Below, piece by piece: positions 1 through 7,750 of a DNA stretch of 35,498 nt. The translations under genes and the position numbers were made by a program. The notes beneath the pieces are model-generated. The model made no database searches, had not been told where the DNA came from, and saw nothing but the letters and a program-made list of their open reading frames with translations. Numbering within the stretch: the stretch's first letter is position 1; each line of letters begins with the position of its first letter. Source of the DNA: Oscillospiraceae bacterium (GTDB lineage: Bacteria > Bacillota > Clostridia > Oscillospirales > Ruminococcaceae); contig JAAVID010000003.1 in NCBI GenBank assembly GCA_014799395.1, positions 1-35,498 on the forward strand, in the 5' to 3' direction.

Positions 1-1
1 A

Positions 2-160
2 ATATCGCCGGACTTGATCTTCTATCCCGAAAGACCGTCGAAAGATTCCGAGATAGAAAACCTTGTCCGACTTCTCCATAGCTGCAACGACAATTCCTTA
101 AATGTTATTCGGGCAACCACTGAAGCCTTGCTTAAAAACCAGCCACTCACCAACCTTTAA
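2..160 (+). CDS. 3' end of an unidentified protein (partial)
   Basis: An open frame enters from the left edge and ends at a TAA at 158-160, giving the last 52 residues. The end is a helical, Leu-rich stretch (NLVRLLHSC, then TTEALLKNQ). This style of tail is common at the end of clostridial XRE-type regulators, but no helix-turn-helix is inside the window, so the identity is a guess. It is followed by a strong terminator at 270-303. Confidence 0.45.
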   Translation: MSPDLIFYPERPSKDSEIENLVRLLHSCNDNSLNVIRATTEALLKNQPLTNL

Positions 161-269
161 TATTATTATGGTATATTATTTAGAAAAAGTCAATAAGTTT
201 TTAAGCGAGTGGTCGAAATTGGCGGCTGAGTGGTTATAAATTATCATAAGCTGCCTGAAAAACAAAAAT

Positions 270-303
270 CCGCCCATAGCCTTTAAGCTATGGGCGGTTT
301 TTT
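270..303 (+). terminator. Intrinsic terminator
   Basis: An 11-bp perfect GC-rich stem (270-280 with 287-297) with a 6-nt loop is followed by six T. An A-rich run at 258-269 would also give it weak function on the minus strand, where the SIR2 gene ends at 397. The preceding 161-269 holds no gene that I can see. Confidence 0.85.
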
Positions 304-396
304 AAAGGTAAACCACTAATCTGAACACCGGTTTACTGGGGGGTAAAATACGAAAAAATCAACATTTCCGTGATTGTTCATATTTATACAGTTTGG
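298..396. repeat. Direct repeat, copy A (left of SIR2 cassette)
   Basis: This stretch shares a diverged but collinear match with 4473-4568 in the same orientation. Shared blocks include ggtaaaccac, gaacac, cgtgatt and gtatttat-like segments ending in a ggtttgg-like block. By eye the identity is roughly 70 percent. Both copies follow a hairpin with a T-run, although the copy B hairpin is degenerate. The SIR2-gene stop codon sits at the right edge of this copy. Confidence 0.55.
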
Positions 397-2922
397 CTAA
401 CCGTTGTTGTCCAAATCAGATTTCGGCGGTTCGATGTTTTCTATAAATTGCTCTAATTTTGCCTCTGCATTTCTAATATCAGTTATATATTTGTTCACAA
501 GTTCGTTATATGTTTTTTTGTATTTTTTTGCCTCTGCTGTTTCTCCAACAATGCGGACTAAATGACGATATGGCAAAATGAGGTAATAACTTTCTTGACC
601 GTATAAATTACCAACACGATCCACGACATCCATAACAATCGATATCGCTTCGTTAGAAAAAGCCCCTGTATTTCTTCTTAGTGCTTCTTTTACATCCGCA
701 AGCAATAACTCCAATTTAATTCTTTGTCTAAAATCTACCAATGCCCCTTTCTTGTTGGATTCACCTATTGATTTTGTTGCATATTTCAATGCCGTATGAT
801 AATCTTGTTTTAAATAATAGTAGTAAGCGGTTACGTACCATGTATGTGTAAGCGTTTCAGCAAAGCCATTTGGCAAATCAAGCCTGCTCTCTATTCCATT
901 GATCAACATTTCAATGTCTCGTTTTTCCTGCACAAACAACTCAAGTTCTGCATAAACATTTACGGAATTACAATAATCTCTGTTGCAATAATCAACGGTT
1001 TTAAATCTGTATTGATTTGCATATTGCACAATTTTATATGCAGTTTCGTACAATTCAAGATCTTTTGCCAATAAGCCAATGTTAAAAATTGTAGTAGCCC
1101 AAGACGCTGTTAGTTCCTTAATTTGTTCGCTATCTTGTGCATTTTGTGCAATTTCTTTCTTGACATCAACAACTTCGATATATATATCACAAGCTTTAAA
1201 GGGGTCTACTTCCTTTAATACTGTAGCATAAAAATTTAACGATCTAGAGTATAACATAGGCGATTCATTATATTCTCGTTTAATAAAGATATCTTTTTCT
1301 GCAGCATCTATAACAGGGCGTAAATCAGTGCTACTTAATGATTTTGTAATTGCAAGATTGGCATAACATTTAGCCTTAAGCAACATCATCTGTCTACTTG
1401 TATTACCACACATGTCAATAGCATGAATAGCTTTTTCCAGATAAGTTAAAGCGGCATCGCTGTCTTGGAAAAAATGTCCAAATGCTCCAATGGAATTTAA
1501 CAACTTAATTCGGATTTCAAAGTTTATTCTTTCTTCCATGCAGTCAATCAATGACTTAGCCATATTATAGGATGTTCCAATATCAATAAAGCTCATCCCG
1601 TTGCGGTATTGTAATTTTTCTAGCAATTCGTTAGCGAAATTGTTAATTTCATTATCATCCAATGCTGTTATCCACGATAAATTTAAATCTTTAATATTTG
1701 TAAGATTTCGTGGTATAGACCATTTTTTTTGAAGTAGGGGGGCAATTTCAGTTTCTATCAACGCTTCTTCCATTAGTTGCTCATTAAAAAAGGATATCGT
1801 CTCCTTTTGATAGTGCAAAAAACCTAACTTAACATATGCAGAAAAGGCTTCTCTACAAATATTTAAGACAGTATCTGTTTGATTTCTAGATGTTCCAATA
1901 GACTTTAAAATATCCTCAGTGAAGTCATTTTTTACATTGTCAATATCTAGCAATCCAGGAAACCGTATTGAAGTTTTATAATAACATTCTTTTAAAATCG
2001 ATATAAGTATCTGTATTTCAACACTATCTTCAATTTTTTCTAATATAGATCTTATTGAAATAATAAAGTGGTTTTCTTCAGATAAGTAAATCAACAACTT
2101 ATTAACAGCCTGAAAATCGCCTTCTGGATAAAAAATCGGCTCAATACCATATTTTGACAATATGCTATTCCTTTTAATTTGCTTTATTGAATCAGAAAAA
2201 TAGGGAAGAATAGCATAATGCGTGATACTATGATTCTTCTTAACGCATTCTTCTAAAATTTCAAGAGTCCGATCCTGTTCTAAACTGCACCCTAAAAAAA
2301 GAACTTTTTTCCCAGAAAATATTTTTTTTAAAAAAAAAGGAAGGAACCGATTTCCCCTCTTCCCTTTGTTCCCATAAACCTTATTATACTGTTCAGTTGT
2401 AAAAACAAATGATTGTGTTTCTTCTATTGAACCATGCAGCTTAAGCAACCGTCTTTCATTCATCTGAATTGCCTCATTCATCTGTCCAACAAGGCAGGGC
2501 AACAAAGGACGCAGATATCCTAAAGGTGAATTTGCCGATGCATCTTCTAGCAAAGTATCATAGTTAGTTGTTATTATCATTGGCGAAAACATTGATACAA
2601 TTAAAAAAGGGAGCTCTGTAAGACAAACTTTACTCTCGGAAAAAATGGTGCGAATTTTTTTCATAATTATATCAGAATTTCCTGAAACAGATACTATTTT
2701 ATCTGCAAAATCAAAAAAGTTGCCCTTTTTTTCTAGAGCACCTATTTCTTCAACTGTCAGGTATTCTGTGGCTAGTTTATGTAGAAGCTCTCCCCAAGTG
2801 TATAAGCCACACCCTTTTGATATTCCTGCACCAACAAACGGAATTATATTCTCCCTGTTTTTTTTTATTTCATTCAAATAGATAAAATTTGAATTAAAGT
2901 TAACCAGTTCGCTTAATTTCAT
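397..2922 (-). CDS. SIR2-like domain protein with C-terminal TPR-like repeats (probable NADase effector)
   Basis: This 841-residue protein has an N-terminal SIR2_2-type Rossmann domain. A GAGIS nucleotide-binding loop lies at about residues 31-35, TTNYD at about 121-125, and a KLHGS catalytic-His motif near residue 161, followed by an LFLGCS segment. The rest is alpha-helical with TPR-like pairs, such as a segment with DSDAALTYLEKAI and one with DYHTALKYATKSI. SIR2 domains in antiphage proteins (ThsA, DSR, SIR2-STAND families) are NADases that deplete NAD on infection. That role is inferred here from architecture only. The ATG at 2920-2922 has a GAGGTG site 7 nt upstream, so I prefer it to a TTG 15 nt further out. 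The gene lies 67 nt downstream of the NPCBM-like gene and is much more AT-rich than the chromosome to its right, consistent with transfer. Confidence 0.8.
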   Translation of the reverse strand: MKLSELVNFNSNFIYLNEIKKNRENIIPFVGAGISKGCGLYTWGELLHKLATEYLTVEEIGALEKKGNFFDFADKIVSVSGNSDIIMKKIRTIFSESKVCLTELPFLIVSMFSPMIITTNYDTLLEDASANSPLGYLRPLLPCLVGQMNEAIQMNERRLLKLHGSIEETQSFVFTTEQYNKVYGNKGKRGNRFLPFFLKKIFSGKKVLFLGCSLEQDRTLEILEECVKKNHSITHYAILPYFSDSIKQIKRNSILSKYGIEPIFYPEGDFQAVNKLLIYLSEENHFIISIRSILEKIEDSVEIQILISILKECYYKTSIRFPGLLDIDNVKNDFTEDILKSIGTSRNQTDTVLNICREAFSAYVKLGFLHYQKETISFFNEQLMEEALIETEIAPLLQKKWSIPRNLTNIKDLNLSWITALDDNEINNFANELLEKLQYRNGMSFIDIGTSYNMAKSLIDCMEERINFEIRIKLLNSIGAFGHFFQDSDAALTYLEKAIHAIDMCGNTSRQMMLLKAKCYANLAITKSLSSTDLRPVIDAAEKDIFIKREYNESPMLYSRSLNFYATVLKEVDPFKACDIYIEVVDVKKEIAQNAQDSEQIKELTASWATTIFNIGLLAKDLELYETAYKIVQYANQYRFKTVDYCNRDYCNSVNVYAELELFVQEKRDIEMLINGIESRLDLPNGFAETLTHTWYVTAYYYYLKQDYHTALKYATKSIGESNKKGALVDFRQRIKLELLLADVKEALRRNTGAFSNEAISIVMDVVDRVGNLYGQESYYLILPYRHLVRIVGETAEAKKYKKTYNELVNKYITDIRNAEAKLEQFIENIEPPKSDLDNNG

Positions 2923-2989
2923 AACCCCACACCTCAATAAACAAAAAATTGCTAAGCAAGATATAACCCCTACCTACTATACCCAAAAT

Positions 2990-4003
2990 CTACTTTATCA
3001 TCACATCAGCAAATCCTAGTGTTGCGTACCTGTTTTCCACAACTAATTTTATTTGGTTAATATTTGTTATAGGGATGGTTATATTTATAGCCAAGGCATC
3101 TGCCTTTATCTCATAGGTTTTGTAAAGAATACCATCCAAATATACTATTAATTTGCCATCAGTCATAGAGGTATTGTCGACATGACCCACATCAAAACGG
3201 ATTTCCTTAAATTGTCCCCCGATGTTTGATATGACATATCCCACACCATAATTATCATATAGTGTAAAGCCGTTTGTTCTTTCCTTTCCAGACATTGAAA
3301 ACAATTCTCCATTTATGTATTGGGAGTAATTATATGTTTCATAAAATGTGCAGGTATTCATAAAAAATTTAGGCTTTTCTGAATTTATATCATCAACTTT
3401 TGATAATAAATCTACACTATCTGGCAAAACATTTAACGCTTTTGTCACCAAATCAATTGCTTCCTCAAATTTCTCGTCTTTTTGTAAGTTATTTGCGTTA
3501 ACAATAGTCTGTACCTCATATTTTTTAGAGTAATTGCTAATAAGTTGTTCTATTTCCGGAGTGCATTCCTTAATGCTATATAATGTAAGTATAGCTTTTT
3601 CATAATTTTCTGAATCAGCATATGAATTTGCAATGTTTATTATTGATTCGACATTTTCGTTTGCATCAATTTCTTCTTGCATTTTTCTCATCGTTTCTTC
3701 CAGCTGATTAATTTCATCATTTAAACTTTGTTTATCAACATCTAATTGTTCTTTTTCACCTTTTAGTTGGTTAATTGTATCATTTAGACTCACATACCCA
3801 GAATATAATGATTGTAATGCCTCCTTATATGACATGTCCTTATCAATTACAGAAAAATATTCTGAAAGGGTTTCTACAGTTTTTGTTTCTAAAGTAGATT
3901 GTGTCGAAAAATTCCCAAGAAAAAATATTAATACAGATGTAGCAGTTGCAAAGCCAGCTGTAATTAATGCGCCAATTATTGCACTTTTAATTTCCACTTT
4001 CAT
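2990..4003 (-). CDS. Membrane-anchored coiled-coil / TPR-like / NPCBM-like protein
   Basis: This 337-residue protein has one N-terminal transmembrane helix (about residues 5-31, rich in I, G, A and F). A coiled coil with QLKGEKEQL-type heptads spans about 70-115, and two TPR-like helix pairs contain NYEKAILTLYSI and KFEEAIDLVTKAL. The C-terminal beta-rich domain (about 230-335) resembles the NPCBM family of putative carbohydrate-binding modules: GGQFKEIRFDVG, then GKLIVYLDG, then IKLVVEN. The ATG at 4001-4003 has an AGAGGTG site 8 nt upstream. It is the first gene of the two-gene AT-rich cassette and may share a transcript with the SIR2-TPR gene. Function is unknown. It could be a surface or envelope partner of the effector, or an unrelated passenger. 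Confidence 0.7.
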   Translation of the reverse strand: MKVEIKSAIIGALITAGFATATSVLIFFLGNFSTQSTLETKTVETLSEYFSVIDKDMSYKEALQSLYSGYVSLNDTINQLKGEKEQLDVDKQSLNDEINQLEETMRKMQEEIDANENVESIINIANSYADSENYEKAILTLYSIKECTPEIEQLISNYSKKYEVQTIVNANNLQKDEKFEEAIDLVTKALNVLPDSVDLLSKVDDINSEKPKFFMNTCTFYETYNYSQYINGELFSMSGKERTNGFTLYDNYGVGYVISNIGGQFKEIRFDVGHVDNTSMTDGKLIVYLDGILYKTYEIKADALAINITIPITNINQIKLVVENRYATLGFADVMIK

Positions 4004-4162
4004 AAAATTACACCTCTGTTGTATCATATAAGGCATAAATGACGAAAACACAATTTTGCACATGCTTTGCAGTTATAAAGCGCATATAATATTAGACAAT
4101 ATGTGTTTTAAACATCTTTACCTTTAAAAAGTTGCGTGAAAAATTTTGTATGCCAAACAAAA

Positions 4163-4181
4163 GGATAATGTACAATTATCC
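4163..4181. promoter_or_regulatory. Inverted repeat just downstream of the cassette promoter (possible operator)
   Basis: GGATAAT and ATTATCC are perfect 7-bp arms separated by 5 nt. On the minus strand they lie about 15-30 nt past the expected transcription start of the NPCBM-SIR2 cassette. This could be a repressor site or a leader hairpin. Confidence 0.4.
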
Positions 4182-4201
4182 GCCGTTAATTATATATAGA
4201 T

Positions 4202-4230
4202 ATTATACCATATACTAACAAATAATTCAA
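4202..4230 (-). promoter_or_regulatory. Promoter of the SIR2 cassette
   Basis: Read on the minus strand, TTGAAT (4225-4230) and TATAAT (4202-4207) are 17 bp apart, with a TG one base before the -10. The first gene starts at 4003, leaving a leader of about 190 nt. Confidence 0.75.
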
Positions 4231-4472
4231 CCTTTTTTTCGACTGGAAATTGCCATAACCCCTTGTTTTAGCGCGAAATGTCGATATTTTGCGTGAAATG
4301 CACGATTTTTGTGTATTCTGTCAATTATTCGTTTAAAACTTCGTTAATTATAGACATAACAACAATCCCTGAAAATTACCAATTTTGGCGCGTTTAGTTA
4401 CAGCTAATCGCGTAGCAATGAAATTTGCCACAAAACAAAAAAATCGCCCACAGTTTCATTACGCCGCAGACG

Positions 4473-4568
4473 ATTTTTTAGGTAAACCACCAATCCGAAC
4501 ACAGGGTTACTGTGATAAAACACCAACAGATTAACATCCTCGTGATTATTTGTATTTATCCGGTTTGG
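4473..4568. repeat. Direct repeat, copy B (right of SIR2 cassette)
   Basis: This is the diverged copy of 298-396. It lies between the cassette promoter and the terminator of tRNA-Leu. The similarity appears to extend left into a degenerate hairpin with a T-run (about 4438-4478). Apart from this and the promoter, the gene-free interval 4004-4618 is AT-rich and I see no other gene in it. Confidence 0.55.
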
Positions 4569-4618
4569 ATTGCACTATACCCTTGGAACAACCACACCAA
4601 ACACCGCTTTCCCGGGAT

Positions 4619-4659
4619 AAAAAACAAATAAAGGAGAACCGTCTTGGTGGTTCTCCTTT
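4619..4659 (-). terminator. Terminator of tRNA-Leu
   Basis: An 11-bp perfect stem (4630-4640 with 4649-4659) and an 8-nt loop are followed on the minus strand by a T-rich run (4619-4629). It begins 9 nt after the tRNA CCA end. Confidence 0.85.
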
Positions 4660-4667
4660 GTTCGATA

Positions 4668-4751
4668 TGGTGCGAGTGACGGGACTTGAACCCGTACGTC
4701 AAAGACACACGCCCCTCAAACGTGCCTGTCTGCCTATTCCAGCACACTCGC
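4668..4751 (-). tRNA. tRNA-Leu (anticodon GAG)
   Basis: The minus strand folds into a class II tRNA. It has a perfect 7-bp acceptor stem (GCGAGTG with CACTCGC), a D-arm with GGCAGA, an anticodon stem CACGT/GCGTG around a loop TTGAGGG (anticodon GAG), a long variable arm, and a T-arm ACGGG-TTCAAGT-CCCGT. The A discriminator is followed by an encoded CCA (4668-4670). It reads CUC and CUU leucine codons. Confidence 0.97.
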
Positions 4752-4767
4752 ATTTGACGACTTTATA

Positions 4768-4796
4768 ATTATATCACACCTTGAAAGATTTGTCAA
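4768..4796 (-). promoter_or_regulatory. Promoter of tRNA-Leu
   Basis: Consensus TTGACA (4791-4796) and TATAAT (4768-4773) are separated by 17 bp on the minus strand, 16 bp upstream of the mature tRNA. Confidence 0.9.
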
Positions 4797-4860
4797 TAGC
4801 TTTTTTGAAAAAATTTGCAAAAATTGCAGAGACGCCCCGAGTGAAATTTTTCTTCCCTAC

Positions 4861-4889
4861 TTGAAAAATCTCGTGAATTGTGGTATAAT
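4861..4889 (+). promoter_or_regulatory. Promoter of the PHP-MetF operon
   Basis: TTGAAA (4861-4866) and TATAAT (4884-4889) are 17 bp apart with an extended TGG before the -10. The first ATG is at 4995, giving a leader of about 100 nt. Confidence 0.85.
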
Positions 4890-4994
4890 ATTATGCGGTG
4901 TGTTATATATATTAAGCGGACAGACTTGTTTTCGTCAAATTTACCGAAAATTGCAGATTAACGAAACCCAAAATTGTGAAATATGAGGTGACTT

Positions 4995-5846
4995 ATGAAA
5001 GCCGATTTGCACTGCCATACCACTATATCCGACGGTTCGTTGGGGATCTCGGATATCATCAAGCAAGCCGACAGGGACGACGTTCGCTATCTCGCGATAA
5101 CCGACCACGACAGTTTGGCTTCACTATCGCGTTCGGCGGTATTGGGAAAGCGCTATAACGTAACGGTCATACCCGCGGCGGAGTTCTCGGCGTTTGACAG
5201 CGTGCGCGGCAGAAAAGTCCACATTTTGTGCTATATGCCCGAAAAGCCCGACCGGCTCGAGGGACTTTGCCTTAGAACCTCGGAGGGCAGAATGAAGCTC
5301 GGCAAGAGCATTGCGATGCGCGTTCTGGGAAAATATCCCATTACACTTGAGAGCATTCTCAAATATTCGGCGGGAAGCAAGGCAATTTATAAATGTCATA
5401 TAATGCACGCCTTGATGGATTACGGTTACACCACCGATCTTTACGGAAGCGTCTACGATGAGATTTTCGACGCGAAATACGGGCTTTGCGCGCCGCAGGT
5501 AAGGCAGGAGGCGGATTTTTATCCCGACGTGCGCTTTGTGACGACGCTCATTAAAGCCAGCGGAGGAATATCCGTAATGGCTCACCCGAAGGTATACGAC
5601 AGTATGGAGCTCCTCGAGGAGCTTGCCGCCGAGGGCGCTATCGACGGCGCGGAGGTCTGGCATTCGAGCGCGGACGAGAAGTTCCGCGGCGAGGTCACGG
5701 AGCTTGCCAAGCAGTATGGACTGATAACCACGGGCGGCTCGGACTTCCACGGCTTCTACAATCACTATGCTATACAGATAGGCTCCAATCCCACTCCCGA
5801 AGATGAACTTGACAAGATATTAAATCATAAGGTCAAGGCTATATAG
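4995..5846 (+). CDS. PHP-domain phosphoesterase (RNase AM / TrpH-YciV type)
   Basis: This 283-residue protein carries the metal ligands of the PHP fold: HCH at residues 6-8, TDHDS at 36-40, E63, H76, an AHP motif near 195 and GGSDFHG near 247. YciV-type members hydrolyse 3',5'-nucleotide bisphosphates and trim RNA 5' ends using a trinuclear metal centre. The length and motif order fit this cytoplasmic subfamily. The start has GAGGTG 4 nt before the ATG. It is the first gene of a six-gene operon, with 17 nt to the next ATG. The exact substrate is inferred from the family. Confidence 0.85.
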   Translation: MKADLHCHTTISDGSLGISDIIKQADRDDVRYLAITDHDSLASLSRSAVLGKRYNVTVIPAAEFSAFDSVRGRKVHILCYMPEKPDRLEGLCLRTSEGRMKLGKSIAMRVLGKYPITLESILKYSAGSKAIYKCHIMHALMDYGYTTDLYGSVYDEIFDAKYGLCAPQVRQEADFYPDVRFVTTLIKASGGISVMAHPKVYDSMELLEELAAEGAIDGAEVWHSSADEKFRGEVTELAKQYGLITTGGSDFHGFYNHYAIQIGSNPTPEDELDKILNHKVKAI

Positions 5847-5863
5847 AGCTTTTGGGAGAAAAA

Positions 5864-6292
5864 ATGACTTGGAACGAAATGCTCAAGGCGTTTAACGAGT
5901 ATAAGATTGCTGCGGAAAACGGCGACGCAGCCGCGCAATGTGCGCTTGCGCATTGTTATCTCAACGGAGACGGCGTGCAAACCAGTATGAAGAACGGCAA
6001 GATGTGGTTCGAGAGGTCTGCCGCTCAAGGCTATGCGGACGCGCAGTATTATCTCGGATTCTTGTATCTTTACAGAGAAAAGCCCGATGCCGAAAACGCA
6101 GAAATATGGTTTGAGAAAGCCGCCGCACAGGGTCACGCCAAGGCGCAAGTCGAGATCGGCAGGTCGCTTCTCGGGCGAGGCGAGTATGACAAAGCAGCGG
6201 AGATGTTTGCAAAAGCCGCTGCGCAGGGTGACGAGGACGCGATACTCTTTGACGAGATGATGAAGCAGAGGTATTGGGAAAATACAAAATAA
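5864..6292 (+). CDS. Small Sel1-like repeat protein
   Basis: This 142-residue protein is built almost entirely of about three Sel1-like (TPR-like) repeats. Each has the A-x-QG-x-A-x-A-Q signature: GDAAAQCALAHCYLNG, then QGYADAQYYLGFLY, then QGHAKAQVEIGRSLL, with a final QGDEDA. Such proteins usually serve as protein-interaction scaffolds. No signal peptide is seen, so it is probably cytoplasmic. I chose the ATG at 5864 because GGGAG lies 5-6 nt upstream. A TTG at 5852 would overlap that site. It sits between the PHP gene and malic enzyme (22 nt gap) and is probably co-transcribed. Confidence 0.85.
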   Translation: MTWNEMLKAFNEYKIAAENGDAAAQCALAHCYLNGDGVQTSMKNGKMWFERSAAQGYADAQYYLGFLYLYREKPDAENAEIWFEKAAAQGHAKAQVEIGRSLLGRGEYDKAAEMFAKAAAQGDEDAILFDEMMKQRYWENTK

Positions 6293-6314
6293 TACAGGTT
6301 GGGAAGGACAGAAA

Positions 6315-7478
6315 ATGGACATTAAAGAACAGGCATTGAAAAAGCATTATGAATGGCAGGGAAAGATAGAGGTCGTCTCCCGCGCGCCTATCGAGACGCG
6401 CGAGGACTTGTCGCTGGCGTACACTCCCGGAGTTGCGCAGCCCTGCCTTGAGATAGCGGAGAACCCCGAGCTGTCGTACAAGCTCACGCGGCGGAGCAAT
6501 CTTGTCGCGGTCATTACGGACGGCACGGCGGTGCTGGGTCTGGGCGACATAGGCGGACTTGCCGGAATGCCCGTAATGGAGGGCAAGTGCTGTCTGTTTA
6601 AGGAGTTCGGCGGCGTTGACGCGTTCCCGCTCTGCGTGAAGAGCAAAGACCCCGACGAGATCGTCCGCACAATAGAGCTTATCTCGGACAGCTTCGGCGG
6701 CATCAACCTGGAGGATATTTCGGCTCCCAGGTGCTTTGAGATCGAGGCTAAGCTCAAGGAGCGCCTCGATATTCCCGTGTTCCACGACGACCAGCACGGC
6801 ACTGCTATCGTTGTCGGCGCGGCGATGATGAACGCGGTAAAGCTCGCGGGAAAGAAACTCGGCGAGATAACCGTCGTTATTAACGGCGCGGGCTCGGCGG
6901 GTATCGCGATCGGCAAGTTTTTACTTAAATTGGGAATAGGCAATTTGATAATGGTCGACATCGGCGGCATAATAAACCGTGACGAGAACTACGAAAACCC
7001 CGCTCACTCCGAAATGTCGAAGCTCACCAACAAGAACAACGTCAAGGGCGGTCTCGCGGACGCTATGCGCGGCGCGGACGTGTTCGTGGGCGTATCCAAG
7101 CCGAATCTGGTAACTCCCGAAATGGTCAAGTCAATGGCGGACAAGCCCGTGCTTTTCCCTATGGCGAACCCCAATCCCGAGATAACCTACGAGCTTGCCA
7201 AGGAAAGCGGCGCGTACATTGTCGGCACGGGGCGGAGCGATTATCCAAACCAGATAAACAACGTGCTTGTGTTCCCTGGAGTGTTCAAGGGCGCGCTTTC
7301 GGTACGCGCAAAGGCTATTACCGAGGAAATGAAGCTCGCGGCGGCTTACGCTATCGCGGCGCTCGTGACTGAGGACAAGCTCTCGGCAGATTACATTATC
7401 CCGTCCGCGCTCGACAAGAGCGTCGCGGACGCGGTGGCAAAGGCAGTCGCGGACGAATGGACGCGCTCACGGAAATGA
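6315..7478 (+). CDS. NAD(P)-dependent malic enzyme, short form
   Basis: Catalyses oxidative decarboxylation of malate to pyruvate and CO2 with reduction of NAD(P). At 387 residues it is the short bacterial form without a C-terminal phosphotransacetylase domain. Visible motifs are YTPGVA with catalytic Tyr36, EGK with catalytic Lys91, NLEDI for metal binding, FHDDQHGTA, and a Rossmann loop GAGSAG near residue 195. GGAAGGA lies upstream of the ATG. Cofactor preference cannot be read with certainty. In the operon it could supply NADPH/NADH for the downstream methylenetetrahydrofolate reductase. That metabolic link is an inference. Confidence 0.93.
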   Translation: MDIKEQALKKHYEWQGKIEVVSRAPIETREDLSLAYTPGVAQPCLEIAENPELSYKLTRRSNLVAVITDGTAVLGLGDIGGLAGMPVMEGKCCLFKEFGGVDAFPLCVKSKDPDEIVRTIELISDSFGGINLEDISAPRCFEIEAKLKERLDIPVFHDDQHGTAIVVGAAMMNAVKLAGKKLGEITVVINGAGSAGIAIGKFLLKLGIGNLIMVDIGGIINRDENYENPAHSEMSKLTNKNNVKGGLADAMRGADVFVGVSKPNLVTPEMVKSMADKPVLFPMANPNPEITYELAKESGAYIVGTGRSDYPNQINNVLVFPGVFKGALSVRAKAITEEMKLAAAYAIAALVTEDKLSADYIIPSALDKSVADAVAKAVADEWTRSRK

Positions 7479-7486
7479 GGTAAATT

Positions 7487-7738
7487 ATGACTTACGAATA
7501 TACACCGCACGGGGTATGCTCGCGCAAAATGATACTGGAGGTAGAGGACGGCATAATCACCGACCTCAAGGTAGAGGGCGGCTGCAACGGCAATTTGCAG
7601 GGCATTTCCTCGCTTGTAAAGGGAATGAAAATAGACGAGGTCATCGAGCGCCTGTCGGGTATCCGCTGCGGCGCAAAATCCACGTCCTGCCCCGCGCAGC
7701 TTGCCGAGGCGCTCAAGCAGTTCAAAGCCGAAAATTGA
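7487..7738 (+). CDS. TSCPD domain-containing protein (TIGR03905-like)
   Basis: This 83-residue protein has four cysteines in conserved settings: GVCSRK, GGCNGN, IRCGAKSTSCPAQLA. This is the pattern of the small TSCPD proteins of Firmicutes, related to the C-terminal domain of some ribonucleotide reductases. The cysteines probably bind a metal. Function is uncharacterised. It has GAGG upstream of the ATG, lies 8 nt after malic enzyme and 12 nt before metF, and is clearly part of the operon. Confidence 0.85.
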   Translation: MTYEYTPHGVCSRKMILEVEDGIITDLKVEGGCNGNLQGISSLVKGMKIDEVIERLSGIRCGAKSTSCPAQLAEALKQFKAEN

Positions 7739-7750
7739 TAGGGGTAAAAT

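Noticed and set aside
4668-4751. tRNA-Leu 3' end as a phage-type attachment site for the SIR2 cassette
   Set aside because: No second copy of the tRNA 3' sequence is seen near 1-400, and no integrase gene is in the window. Only the diverged repeats at 298-396 and 4473-4568 suggest insertion.
5124-5765. Long open frames antisense to the PHP gene and to other GC-rich genes
   Set aside because: They are shadows of real genes. They have compositions unlike proteins (Arg/His/Val-rich), no ribosome-binding sites, and no family resemblance.
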